Assembly: GCA_019916065.1 (NCBI GenBank)
Contig: CM034236.1
Location: forward strand, 59,486,690 to 59,550,689
Origin: Vitellaria paradoxa
Lineage: Eukaryota > Streptophyta > Magnoliopsida > Ericales > Sapotaceae
Direction of reading: 5' to 3'
DNA: 64,000 nt
How positions within the stretch are numbered: position 1 is the first letter of the stretch; the number at the start of each line of letters is the position of its first letter. The notes beneath the pieces are model-generated. The model was not told where the DNA came from, made no database searches, and saw nothing but the letters and a program-made list of their open reading frames with translations. Shown piece by piece: positions 35,157 to 46,846 of this stretch. The translations under genes and the position numbers were made by a program.

Positions 35157-36490
35157 TAATTAAAATTTAAATAAAAAGGAAATTCTAAATTTTAAAGTAA
35201 ATTAATCAAGATGGCGAAAGATTAAAATCAAAACAACAAAACAATTTTGAATTTCAAGAATAACCAATTGTAAATAAAACTAAATTCGATTGTAACTGAA
35301 TGATAATAAGGGTCTTGATTCAACGTCAAGTCCGGGTAGTTCACTATGTTGCCTTGGGATGTGTTTGCTTGAATTTCAATTAAAGTTTAATTTGAAAATT
35401 ACTAAAAACATTATAATCAAAGGTCAGTACCAGTAATCTCAAGCGGATATGGTTAAAGACCTTTGTTTCCTAAGGTTTTTTCAATTAAACCAAGAAAGAT
35501 GAATTCAAATCCAACTTTTAAACCTATTCGAAAGTGTTTAACTTATTAGTTACGAAAATCCATACTAGTGATCTCAAATGGATATGGTTAAGGGTTTTCA
35601 TATTTGATTTTTTTTGAAAAAGATGAAAAGGATTTGTAAAAGGTAGATCCCTTCGCAAAAGGTTTCACAACCTATGTGAAGGAACTACGAACACCCCAAG
35701 GCATTTTTGTGAACTACCCTTTCTTGATTCGTCAAATCAAGATTAGGGTTTTACGCTACGATTATGGTGAACATCACAAAGGTAATAAAGAAATGTTCAA
35801 TCATGCAATCAAGAAATTGAAACAAACAAAACATTATATTAAAAAGTAAATCGAAGTGCACTTACAATGTAATTCGCATGTAAAAGAAAAGATAAAGTAG
35901 TAATGCGAAGACTATGATTAAAATTCCAAGAACATCCATGAATCCAAAACTTCCAAGCATAAAATCTCTCTAAAACTCAATCAAAACCTAATCTAACTCT
36001 CAATCTAAAGTGAATTAATCAAAAGAGGTGTCCTCCTCTTTAGCCGTGCATAACCTCCATATATAAGGGTTTAAAAAACCCTAAAAACGAAGAGAAGATC
36101 GCGCGCCCAGGTGTGTACTAGGGTCCTGACCAGGGTCTAGGGTCCGGACCTTAGAATGTTATTTCCTTCATCTTCCTCTATTGGGGTCCGAACCTCAAGA
36201 GCTAGGGTGGGGACCCCAGAATGCTAGTTGTTCTATTTTTCTTTCTCCTTCACTCTAAGTCCATGGGCTGGTTCGAGCCATCCTCAGTGCAGCTTGAGTC
36301 ACAACTTTTTCTTTATCTTCTAAGCCTTCTTCAATGCCATTAACTTCACTCTTTTCATCCATTTCCCTACAAAGAAGATAACACAATTCGTAAGTTACAA
36401 AATAATGCCAAAACTTAAGATTTGACTAATTAAATGCATTAAAGTGTGTCTAAATATATAGTTTGTAATTACACTTTTCAAGTGTAATCA

Positions 36491-36742
36491 GTTAGTTTAA
36501 GTTAATTGCACTTTAAATTTGCTGTTAGATAGTTTATAATTTAAAATCAAACTTTCCAAAACCCAAAATTCTTTTACTTTCATTGTTTCTAAAAAAAGAA
36601 CAGTAGTTAGAAGAACTTAGAAATCTTAAGAGTCATTCATTTATAGTTCCCTTTGGAGACGATCCTGAATTCACCAGGTAAAACTACACCGTACGCCCTT
36701 ACACTTGGGGGATATTTTCACTGCATATTTATGAGGCGGTCA
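36491..36742 (+). repeat. 3' end of an Athila-type LTR (element J)
   Basis: The blocks TTTAAGTTAATTGCA, AAAACTACACCG and CACTTGGGGG, and the end GAGGCGGTCA, match the last 250 bp of the B LTR. No primer site follows, so this is a 3' LTR or solo LTR. Its left part was separated by insertion of element E. Confidence 0.75.
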
Positions 36743-37176
36743 TGCATCATACACATATATATATATATTTGATAATATTTTAATCCCTCCACAGTGCCTT
36801 CCAGAATTTTCCATCCCCCTAGCCCTAATATAGGGGTATAGGGGTGAGGCTTGTTTGTATCTTCTAAAATACTCCATACCAGTCAATTATGCTGTACCTT
36901 GGGTGCCCATGCCTTCTTAGGTGGGCGCCCAAGACCCTAGGCACCCATGACCTTGTGCTCCCAAGACCTTGGGTGCCCCATGCCTTGTGCACCCAAGGTG
37001 CCCTTTTCCCTGCACTTGGCTAAAATGCCAACTATAAGGTATTTGGCTTATCTCTTTCAAAGTCCCCAACTCTAAAATACCATTGATGATCCATTCCACT
37101 AAATTAACATATCATAACTTCCAAAATGCATCCAAAACCATTTATTTGTGTTAATACAAAAGTCCGGGGTATTACA
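36743..37176 (-). repeat. Chromovirus-type LTR fragment I
   Basis: On the minus strand it starts TGTAATACCCCGG at 37176 and follows the G/H LTR, including TTGGGTGCCC repeats (37010-36895), for about 430 bp until cut by J. A (TA)n run lies at 36755-36769. Confidence 0.8.
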
Positions 37177-38131
37177 CTTTGCAGTCATGATTTCATAATA
37201 TAATACTCTAATTTATATGATCATAGAAATACAAACCTAAATGTAAATAATATATGAAATGTGAGATGGCTGAGCCTAAATCATGTGTGTGAATGTAATG
37301 AGATGTCTACCTGAGCATGAATATATGTGTGTGCTAAGAATGATGTATTGAAAATGGTCTAGGAAGACTAGAGAGACCAAATTCAAGTTATATGCTTGAG
37401 CTACCTATGTTCCCTGTGAAAATATTAGGTCAACATAGGTCCAACCTATGGTAGAACTATGTGTTTGAGTGATTATGTAATGATGGATGGATGTAGGGAC
37501 CTCGCTCCAATTCTAGGTTAGTGTCTCATGCATATATTTTGTGAAGACCATGTAGACCACCACACTCAAGCCATCTGCTCAAGCTACCTACATACCCTAT
37601 GAGGGGATCAGGTCAACGTAGCACTGGGGCTAGGTTTACACCTCACACGGATCTGATTATGTAGATATATATGAGTGGATGCAAATGTGATTAGAATGTC
37701 ATGGATGGCAAACTGATTAGCCTTAGGCATAATAAGCCTTATCATCGGCTAAGGTAGGTTAAAGTATAAGAGGGTGATTGATAAGGTCAGTGTTATGTAT
37801 AGGATTAGTGTCAAAGAGTCTCGCTCTGGATATCGGATTAGGGAAAGAAAGAGCCTAGCTTTAGGTATGGATTAAGAGTAATCCTCTTTGTACTATGAGA
37901 GCCTAGCTCTAAGACTGAAATAAGAGTTTGCATCTCCCACATAACTTGAAAAGAGAACCTCACTCAAGATGATGGTTAGCACCTTGTGCTTAACTGGGAA
38001 AGGAGCCTTACTCTAGAGTAAGAACAGGTAGTGCCTAACGCGTAACTAGGAAATGATTAACTAGGAAAAGGAGCCCTACGAATGTAAGGGATTAACACAC
38101 AAACTAACCTATATGCCTTACTATTGGTGGT
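37177..38131. repeat. Unassigned repetitive spacer
   Basis: No ORF. Two diverged copies of one block (GAGCTACCTATGTTCCCTGT at about 37398 and AAGCTACCTACATACCCTAT at about 37581) are about 180 bp apart. The phrase GAGCCTAGCTCT recurs in variants at 37815-38010. It resembles an old LTR with internal tandem structure, but I cannot place it in a family. Confidence 0.4.
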
Positions 38132-39724
38132 TGATTGTGTGCAATCATTGACATGTTTGTGCATCATTTTATCACCTATTTGAGCATATTATGAAGTTAA
38201 TCCAATGATTTTATTAGTATTTTGTGTTTTCTTATCATTGGTATTTGTATTATAGGTAATGGAGGAAATTGGTGAGAATAAGGAAGCTTTAGAGGTAATA
38301 GATATTGATGGAAAGAGTTACTTAATGACCACCAAGCTGGGAAATGAAGAGAAATGGAAAAGAAGCAAGTTGGTGGTCTAAAGAAGGGAGTTAAAGCAAG
38401 AAGGCAGAAGAGAAAGGCCAGTTACAGACTTGGGCGTGCACCCTTAATGGGGTGGGCCCCTTTGAGTCTGTGGGTACACCCCCTTTTGCATGTGCCCCTC
38501 TGAGTTTGTAGGATACGCCACCCTTTGTGTGTGCCCCTCCTATTTTTTAGTCGTGCACCCACTGAGAGCCCATTTTTGGGAGTTTCGATGGGTTATTTTG
38601 TAAAACACTTATGTTTTTAGGCCAGGTGCATGGCCCTCTTTCCGGGGGTGCCGATGGACCCTCTCCTAACTAGTTTTCTTTTTTGTTTTCCTTCCAGTTG
38701 TAATTTTACTCCTTTGCCTCTAAAATGTTTTGCCTATAAATAGGTTTGCAAAAATTCTGACAGGGAGTTACACTACGTTTCATGTATTAGTTTTAGTTGA
38801 AGTTTCATAAGGTTATTTCACTTTTCTTCATTGTAGGGATTACATGTAAGTGACTTGTTTTTCAATATTTTCAATTAAAAGTTCTTCGTTTCAATTTGTT
38901 TTTTCAATATTTTCAATTAAAAGTTCTTTGTTTCAGTTTTTCTTCTTTTGTTTCTACTCTGTACTTGTTTTACAACTCTTGCAAGTGTTTTGTTTTACTT
39001 CTTTTAAACTTAAAATCTAGATTGGATGTTCGTTTTTCTTTACGTAGTTTCATTTACGACTTAAATATGCTAGGATAAATACATCTTGGTTTTAACCTAG
39101 GAACATAATAGAAGAGAAGAAGATAGAATCGAATATTATGATTTCAAACATAATATATTTTTTATTGAGTTGAGTCTAGGTTTAATGCTAGAAATTGAAT
39201 CACCTGTATTATAATCAGCGCTTGGTTACAAGTTGATACTCATGCACACGGAGTTTTTGGTTCAATGCCCCAGTGACTTCAAATCTGATTTCAAAACCCT
39301 TGTTTAATGCTTGTTTTACAAAAGGTTTTTAAAGTTAAACCATTTGACCTAGCACTGCATGCATAGATGCTACATTGAGTTATAAACATCTTCAAATCGA
39401 TCTCTTTGAATCCATTACAGGAATAAGTTAAAACTAAGTATTTTCAGTTAAGAGTAATTTGCTAAAATTAAATCGTGTCTTTTCTTTAGTGTTTTTAGTT
39501 TAAGTTTTTTGTTTATGCATCCTTTAAACCTATTTTCAAAAACCCTAAAAGATTGTTTTTCTCATTTCCATTTACTCTTCTTTACAAGTGTTTTGAAAAT
39601 AAGTTTTTCCAAACCTAGACACACACTTGCTCCTTGTAGAGATGACTTAGGACTCACTTAGATCAAATTATAACCACCTCTTGCACTTGAGAGTATAAGC
39701 CCCTTCAATTTCTGAGAGTAGCCA
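38132..39724 (+). repeat. 5' LTR of element D (1593 bp)
   Basis: It starts TGATTGTGTGCA and ends GAGTAGCCA. A good TATA box (CTATAAATAGG) lies at about 38734-38744. GC-rich GTGCACCC/GTGCCCC repeats occur upstream of it (38427-38645). Confidence 0.82.
38860..38938 (+). repeat. 42-bp tandem duplication in D LTR
   Basis: The phrase TTTTCAATATTTTCAATTAA, then AAGTTCTT, occurs twice in a row with one base difference, downstream of the TATA box. Confidence 0.85.
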
Positions 39725-39730
39725 AGTTTT

Positions 39731-39748
39731 TGGTGCTGTTGCCGGGGT
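39731..39748 (+). other. Primer-binding site of element D
   Basis: TGGTGCTGTTGCCGGGGT differs from the tRNA-Asp consensus site at three positions; it lies six bases after the LTR. Confidence 0.85.
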
Positions 39749-39934
39749 GCAACAATTAGTGTGATAAACTCAGAAAGCTTATGGCAGAACATGATTGCCA
39801 CCATTTTTAATGTGGTAGCATTTGGACTTCCAAGTGATATAGCTCCATCTTTTTTTTTAATTTTTTATTTTCATTTTTATTTTGTTTTCTCTTTTACATT
39901 TTTGTATATGTTAAAGAATCTTAATTATTGTATA

Positions 39935-41492
39935 TTTCTAAGGTCAAGTAGAGTCTTACTGGCAGATATTGAACTAGAAGACTTTAATTTACCAACTTTC
40001 ATACTCAAGGCTCGTACTCTACTATTTCACTCACTTCCTTATTTAATTCAATGGACAATATACCAAGTGATGGGAGTCATCATGGGGAATATTTTCTTGA
40101 GGATGCTCCCATGTTTTTACCTCTTAAGCATCATTCGAACCTGACTAGGCAAGTGACACCCTTATGCATATTTTTGCCAATAAGTAACAATCAATTCAAT
40201 TTGAGACTGGACATGATTCAACTCCTTCCCATGTTTTATAGAATGGATTCCGAGAATCCATACACTCAAATGAAGGAGTTTGAAGAAGTCACCGGCAGAT
40301 GCATGGACTAGCACACAAATGTGGATGTGGTTCGACTTAAGTTATTCCCTTTCTCTCCCAAAGACAAAGCCAAGTCTTGGCTTCACTCTCTATGCCCTCG
40401 TTCTATTGGAATGTGGGGTGAAATGCAAACTGCCTTCCTTAAGAAATACTTCCCAGCTTAAAGGATTGCAACTTTACAAAACAAGCTTATGAACTTTTCT
40501 TGTATACCCTATGAGACCTTTAGTAAAGTATGAGAGAGATTTAAGGACCTTATAGCTAGCTGTATTCCCTCACCATAGATTCCCTCAGTGGAGACTTTGT
40601 AGTCTCTTTTATGATGCCTTGACTCCTGCATTCAAAAAGCTTGTATCCACTATAAGCAATAGGGATTTTTTATGATAAGTTTGCAAAGAAGGCCATGGTT
40701 TTCTTTGATCGATTGGCCGAGGACACTACACAATGGACCATTGGGCCTCTCTCTTCCCAAGAATTTAGGAAGCCACCACAATCAACTAGAAAACTACAAT
40801 TGAGTGAGAGTTATGACCTAAGAGCTAGGTTAGTTGCCCTTCTAATAAGCTAGATGGTCTTGAACTCAAGAACAAGCAAAAAATAGTAGAGACCAATGTG
40901 GTGTGTGTGACGTGTGATGTTCCATGGCACAAGATTGAGGAGTATCCTGATATGTGTTCAAAGAGGTTGTGTATGGACAGACTTATAACCAATCATCTCA
41001 CAATAGGCCCTTCCCTAATAGGAACTAAGGAGGCACATCTTACCCATGAGGTGGGAATGGGAAACCAAACTTCTAATGTTTATCCCTTGGGGTGAAGGAA
41101 CGATCCTAGTTTCTCTTGGACGAATGACAATCAAGGTCAATCATTTCAAGCACCTCCTCCACCACCACCCCAATACGAATAGTCTAACCCAGTTGCATTT
41201 CAACTCATGCAAAAGAGGCCTCTAAAGGACATTATTAATCAATTTATGCAACAACAGGTGGGTATCAATAGCCAGGTTACTCCAGCGTTAGATTATATTA
41301 GAGGGTAAGTATCCAAATTGACATAGGCCATAAGTACCACTTAAAATGGCAAACTCCAGGCACAAAATTTTTCCCAACCTAAAAGGGTAGACGAACATAA
41401 CTGAGCCGTCAACCTTGAGTGTTACCCCACATGAGCAAGTGCAAGCTATCACAACTTTGAGAAGTGGTAAGGTCATTCAAAAGCCTGTAGAC
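39935..41492 (+). pseudogene. Gag of element D, decayed and interrupted
   Basis: It begins near 39935 with FLRSSRVLLADIELED, the counterpart of the E gag start. Frame breaks separate the capsid blocks (MIQLLPMF, then MDSENPYT at about 40216-40260; KLFPFSPKDKAKSWL near 40340; MQTAFLKKYFP near 40423). The zinc knuckle near 40900 keeps C-x2-C-x4-H but the last Cys is Tyr. It ends at the insertion point of C in the conserved TLRSGKVIQKP stretch. Confidence 0.82.
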
Positions 41493-42439
41493 TGATTGTG
41501 CACATATGATGTTATATTACTATGATTTAACAAATGGTTTTAAGTGTTTCATTTATAAAATGAATTAACTTATATAATTGTGGAATTTTGTAGGTTTTTG
41601 TGATCAATTTGAGGAAGAAAGATGAGAATCCAAGCTAAATAAGGAAAGAATTGAAGTTGTAGTCGAAAAAGAGCTAATGGGTGCCCCACATCCATCATAG
41701 GCACCCCACATGTATCATAGGCGCCTCACTATGCATCAAATGGGCACCCCCCAAGAGCTACTTTTAAGAGAAAATTTTAAGTCTTATAGGAATTTCATCG
41801 AATAGCTAGAGAAGTACCTCATGGACACCTCACACCCATCATAGGCACCCCACCATAAATCAGATAGGTGCCCATGAAATGTTGAATTTATGATGATTCA
41901 ATAAACTAAGTTTCCTCAAGAAATCAACTCACCCGTGTTACAATCAAAGCCTCATACGAGTTGATGCTCGTGTGCACTAGGTACTTGATTTAATGTCCTA
42001 GTAAGTCTGAAACCAATTTTAAAGCCTCTGCTTACCTTGAGTTCCATAAAGTAAGCTTTAAAGGAACATCTTCCAACCTAGCAATGTATGTACAATTACC
42101 AAGTTGAGTTATAAATATATTTGAGTAAACCATTACTATCCCACTACCGAATTTGGTTTGGAGTAAAGATTGTCTTAGGCATTTTACTTTTAATGGTTTC
42201 ATCTTAATTTAGTTTCGCAATTCCTTGACTTTACCATTCTCAACTCAAACCATTCTCAAAACATTCCTTAAATCCAAATATAGTTTAGATTACCTTAGAA
42301 TCACCTACTAACTTAAGAGAATAAGTCTAGTACTTTTAACATAGCCCTTCCTGTGGAAAGAATGACGGGTACTTTGTACTGTTTTTATAATTTTAAATTT
42401 GCTACCTACTATGACCCGTGCACTCACGGTTCAAGGTAA
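41493..42439 (+). repeat. 5' LTR of element C, internally deleted (947 bp)
   Basis: It aligns with the 3' LTR at both ends but lacks about 0.8 kb, from just after the ATGATTCAATAA stretch near 41900. The end is GGTAA where the 3' copy keeps GGTCA. GGTGCCCCACATCCATCAT-like units repeat at 41679-41745 and 41825-41875. Confidence 0.82.
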
Positions 42440-42444
42440 AATTT

Positions 42445-42462
42445 TGGCGTCGTTGCTGACGA
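42445..42462 (+). other. Primer-binding site of element C, mutated
   Basis: TGGCGTCGTTGCTGACGA matches the tRNA-Asp site except at four positions. Confidence 0.75.
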
Positions 42463-42659
42463 GGGCAATTAAGCGCTAGACTTGGGAGTTAAGGGGAGTT
42501 CACTTGAGAAATTGGGTGAATTGTTCTTTCCTCCATCTCTTTATTAGTAGCTTTCTTTATTTCACATTGTAACATATTCATTTGCACATCATATAACCTA
42601 GCTTGCATGTTATTTAACTTAGGTTGCATTTTAGTATAGTTTTTCTTTTCTCTTATTTT

Positions 42660-44164
42660 GTTTTCATTCTTGTTTTCTTATCATAGACATAGATTTTGGT
42701 GATTTCACTCATGGTTCATTTGATGCCCAAGCCTACATAGAGTCTCCAAGTGACAAATTTGGATATGACTATACATTAGAGGCCTATCACCAATTACCCT
42801 AATTCTTCAGGCACAAAGAGGGAGACCTATGTCTTCACCTTAATAGGTTTAAGGTAGTGTGTGGCTTATGTGGTAATGTTATAATGAGTAAGAGACTTAG
42901 GTTCATGTTCTTTCCTTTGTCTTTACAAAGTGTGGCTGGTGTCTGGTGCTATAATTTTGGTGAATGGACCACTTGGGATCAATGTTGTCAAGCTTTTATT
43001 GAATATTTCCTCCTTATTCATTAAACCTTTTCCTATGGCTTTCAAATTAGAAATTTTTATCAAAAGAAGGATACAGTATTTTATAAATGCTCAGAGAGAT
43101 TTAATGTACTTTTGGACACTTTTCAAAGTCACAGGATAGAGTTAGGAGACATCATAGCCATATTATACAATGCTCTATCTCGTGAGTTGCACCAAGCATT
43201 TGATATAGTCTTAGCTAGGGAATTTCTTGACCTCACCCCGGGTGAGGCATGGACATTCCTTGAATTTTTTTATGAATACACAAGGCCACGAGATAGACTT
43301 AAACCTAAATTTGAACCACATGCACCTAAAAGCCACACCGACTGTTTCCTACGTGACCCTACTTCACTTGATCTTCATGGTCCATCATCTGGAAGTAGTG
43401 CATGCGTTGAGGCTGATTACTTAGAATTTGCATGTCCCAACATTGCTCCACTCGCTAAAGATTGGTTTGAGGAGCCCCTGGATTACTGGCCTAGTGAACC
43501 TTATGATGCACAATTTGATACCCTAGGCACCAAGTGGGACAATTGCTCTAACCACACTGGGGATGACATTGGGATGAGTGTCTTTCTCATTTCCCTGTGG
43601 ACTCTCCCATTTAGGAGATTTCTTTACCACCTATTAAGGGTCAGGGAGACATGCAATGCTTTCCTACTACTGAGTTTGATGCTCAACCCACCCCAACCAC
43701 CCCGGGCCCTATTGAGATTCTTTTGACTCCCATTGAGCAGTTGCAAGTTACAATGCTTGAGGAGCATATCATTGAGTCGATTGATCCTTACTCACCCACT
43801 TATTCACCCCATCGTTGAGAGTAGTGTGCACCTCTCACTTCCTAACTTGGCCTTATCTAAGAGTCTTACTAAGGGGATTGTGTGTGACTACCATAAGACC
43901 GGCCATCATTGGGGGGAAGTAGTGGACATAGAGGAAGCCTGCATAAACTTTTTGGGTACCGAGAGATTGATAGAACCTAACATGTCCACGTCTTTGCATA
44001 CATTATGGCCACATCTGAGATTTCATGAATCTCTCTTGGCCTTCTTTCCTCTGGCATGTTTTACACCCGAGGAGAGTCCACCTTCGGTGCTTCATAGGCC
44101 CGAAGATAATATTTTATTTCTTAAACCATTTGTGGACATGTGGGATAGAGAAGGCGTTGGATAA
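42660..44164 (+). pseudogene. Gag-like ORF of element C with an unusual C-terminal extension
   Basis: A capsid-like block is readable from about 42800: GDLCLHLNRFK, RLRFMFFPLSLQ, WTTWDQCCQAFIEYF, then FYKCSERFNVLLDTFQSHRI. The pattern is that of Retrotrans_gag. A stop near 43022 and a frame change near 43112 break it. The long frame 43112-43726 continues through LTPGEAWTFLEFFYEY into an acidic, proline-rich tail with no zinc knuckle seen. A second frame (43733-44164) ends FVDMWDREGVG. The tail resembles nothing that I recognise. Dead in this copy; the family's intact protein would be gag only. Confidence 0.65.
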
Positions 44165-44863
44165 CCCCTCTTCATCATTTCCTTTGTATATAGTAGATTA
44201 AATTTTTCTTTTTTCTTATTTTCTCATTTCTTTTTGGTTTAATTTTATTCTCTTATTTTCTTTTATTTTATTTTTATGTCTTCTTTTGTACTAACTCTTT
44301 CTCTTGTCTTATTTTCCCTTTATTTTCTTTCTAACCTTTTCTCTTATATAACTTTTTATTTTCTTCTGATAAGGATTCTCCTGAGGTAATATCAGCCTTT
44401 TTACCTTTTGTTTCTACATTTTGACCTTAACACTTGGATATTGTTGTTAGTTGTTGTTGGAAGGGCTGTAGGTTGGAGGGTGTTCTTTATTACTTGTGGG
44501 GTTCTCTTTTTGGGTGCATGCTTGGCTTATGTGTTATAGATTGATTGATCTTTATGCTTATCACCATCATGCTCACTTTGCACATTGTGGAACCACTTGT
44601 CTTTCATGGTTCTCACATTGAGGACAATGTTTATTTTAGGTTGGGGCTAGAGTTCACATGGTGACCCTTTGTGCTAAAATTGTCAAAATTTTCAAAATTT
44701 GAGCTTTTTTAAGCTTGAATGCATGAGTTAGCACATTTATACTTACATGTTGGCACTTTTGGTTTGGTTAATTATCGAATTGAGTAAGAGAGTGAGGAGT
44801 GAGTCTTGTTCAACCTTTGATAGGAAACTTAGTTTAAGATGAGTGTGTCATAACCTTGTGCAC
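44165..44863 (+). other. C element 3' non-coding region, left part
   Basis: A T-rich stretch, then the block CACATTGAGGACAATGT (44614-44630) followed by AGGTTGGGGCTAG (44638-44650). Both match B's region at 54919-54955. It is interrupted by B at 44864. Confidence 0.65.
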
Positions 44864-46693
44864 TGATTACACTCGAAAAGTGTAATTACAAACGACACTT
44901 TTGCACACTCATTTACATGTTTTACTACGTTTTCCTCATGATTTATCACTATTTTATCACTTACGTAAACCATTTTGTCAATCGCAGGAAAAATGGTGAA
45001 TTCAACGAAGAAGACAGTGATTTTGACAACTCCAAGGAGGAAGGAAACAAAGGAGAACAAAGCGTGTCAACAATGGTTCAAGCTTCCCCAAGAGTTGGCT
45101 TAAATGGAGGAGCAAACATTGAAGAAACCTATACACTGTGGTCCGGACCCCCTTGCTTGATGGTCCCGACCACAGAAAGCTCGCCTTCCAGCCGATTGAA
45201 TAAACCATACACTGTGGTCCGGACCCCCTGAGGGACGGTCCGGACCCCCTTATACGGAATTGTTGCTCCGCGTTTTGACTGATTAGGGTTTTGTGTTTGC
45301 TTATATATATGACACTGTGTAGCCGAATGAAGGGGGCTGCTACATATTGTTTTTCTTCCTCTCCTCCTACTTCTCTTAGGTTTAAGTTTAGTTTTAGGTA
45401 TTTATTTATTGGAAGATTTTGAAGATTTTTTATTCGTGAATGTTACTACTCTACGTACTCCAAGTTTTTAAGACGATTGTCATTGCGATTGCTACTCAAG
45501 TTCTTATTTCAAAGTTCGTTTTCAAGTAAGTTAATATTTCATTCTTGCTCTTCATTAGTTTTTGAATGTTCGTGGATGATTTTTATGATTAATGCCATTA
45601 GTTTGTTTAATCTTTGGATGCTTTAAAATATTAGGGTTTCGTTTAGAGTTTGATACGAATGCTGCACGTTTTGATCTTAAGGTTTAACTTTAATTAATCT
45701 AGTATTTCGTTTTGGTTCATTATTATTAATTGAATGTTCGTAGGTAGGTTTTACATTCATTAGGACTGTTTTAATTACGTTTTTGAAGCTTTAACAGTTA
45801 TGTCTTCATCTAAGCCTGTTAAGTTGTTTCAAAGCATGCTAGGGTAAAAACCTTTGTTCTTGATTCACTGAATCAATGAAGGGTAATTTGTTATGAACTG
45901 AGGGATGTACGTAGATCCTTCACATGGGTTTCAAAAGCCTATGTGAAGTGATCTACTATTTTCAAACTTGATTTGTTGTTTGGAAAACCTTTGAAAACAA
46001 GAGTGTTTGTTCATATTCTCTGTAATCACTGATAAACACTCTTGATTATAATTTTCTTGATAATTTTTAAACAATTTAAATCTAGATTTGAACTCGAGTA
46101 TTTTTATCATAAAATCTTTCCAGTTTTATCTTCCATAATGAAACGTGAATTTAAAACTGTGTATCGAGGAATTTTGGAATGTATTGAAAATCTTTCCCAA
46201 TCCATAGATCCTTTGACGTGAACTATGGATTGTATTTAAAATCATCCCTTGGTGAAATAACAGATTACTTGGAATTGTGAAGGTTGAATCAAGAACCCTT
46301 TTCTATTAGAATTTCAATTTGATAAAATCACTGCTTTAAATTTCTTATAAATCTTGTTTGCAATTAGATTAGATTATTCTTTAAATTTAAGTTTAGTAAT
46401 TTTAATTTGCTGAGTTGTTTAAATTAGTTCGAATTTTATTTAAGTTGAAACATTCCTTTAATTAGTAATTACTTTGTTTTTAGTTTAATTTCTCAAATTT
46501 CAACTCTATCAAATCTAATTTAAGTTAATTGCAACTTTAATTCTAATTCAATCCTACAATTCATATTTGAACTTAGAAACTGAAACACATAGGCTTCCCT
46601 GTGGATTCGACCTCGGACTCACCGAGATTAAAACTACACCGCACACCCTTGCACTTGGGGGTTAATTAGCACTGCACTATTTACGAGCGGTCA
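44864..46693 (+). repeat. 5' LTR of copy B (1830 bp)
   Basis: The tips are TGATTACACT and GCGGTCA. U3 holds GGTCCGGACC palindromes (45132-45250). A TATA run at 45302-45309 predicts a start near 45335. A strong donor-like AAGTAAGTT lies at 45524-45532 in the leader. The first 25 bases can form a hairpin (ATTACACT with AGTGTAAT). Confidence 0.96.
45132..45250 (+). promoter_or_regulatory. GGTCCGGACC palindrome array in U3 of copy B
   Basis: TACACTGTGGTCCGGACCCC occurs at 45132 and 45208, with a further GGTCCGGACCCC at 45237. It sits about 50-170 bp upstream of the TATA run. The same repeats recur at 52611-52713, before the second ORF. Confidence 0.75.
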
Positions 46694-46699
46694 AGTTTT

Positions 46700-46717
46700 T
46701 GGCGCCGTTGCCGGGGA
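46700..46717 (+). other. Primer-binding site of copy B
   Basis: TGGCGCCGTTGCCGGGGA, complementary over 18 bases to the 3' end of plant tRNA-Asp, six bases after the LTR. Confidence 0.95.
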
Positions 46718-46846
46718 ACGCCAATTTTAGTTTTTAGGTTCTTAGAATCTTTAGGATAAAAAAAAAAAAATTAAAAATTTAAAACTTAAAAATTTGAAAG
46801 TTGATCTCTCTTAGTTAAATTTTTCTTAGAAAGATTCGCTTGGCTT

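Larger units (their letters stand above)
14299..36490 (-). mobile_element. Old Athila-like Ty3/gypsy element E, interrupted twice
   Basis: Read on the minus strand: LTR from 36490 to 35157, continuing 19342-19121 after the Harbinger insertion; primer site 19114-19097; gag 18973; protease; RT; RNase H; integrase start, cut at 14299 by element H. It belongs to the same gag-pol type as element D but is clearly different from A/B. Many stops and frameshifts mark it as old. It is itself inserted in an LTR of element J: outside sequence from 36491 continues as J's LTR. Confidence 0.88.
19121..36490 (-). repeat. 5' LTR of element E, split by the Harbinger transposon
   Basis: The pieces 35157-36490 and 19121-19342 together make about 1.55 kb. 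The LTR start on the minus strand is TGATTACACT at 36490, identical to the A/B tip. The inner end has decayed from CA to TA. The order of conserved blocks follows the A LTR: TATA region near 36065, GGTCCGGACC-like repeats at 36110-36225, and the block around CTTGATTCAACG. The two pieces rejoin when 19343-35156 plus one TAA is removed. Confidence 0.88.

Noticed and set aside
41679..41880. CRISPR-like array of short repeats
   Set aside because: Units are imperfect and directly abutting, without unique spacers, inside an LTR of a plant retroelement.
44848..45231. Short ORFs on both strands of the A/B LTRs (for example 104 codons at 44917 and 68-70 codons on the other strand; repeated at 6916-7372 and 56600-56992)
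   Set aside because: They recur only because the LTR is repeated, span U3 repeats and the predicted TATA/start region, and show no domain.
46700..46717. tRNA-Asp-like sequence as a tRNA gene
   Set aside because: Only the 18-nt complement of the tRNA 3' end is present, at the LTR junction; it is a primer-binding site.
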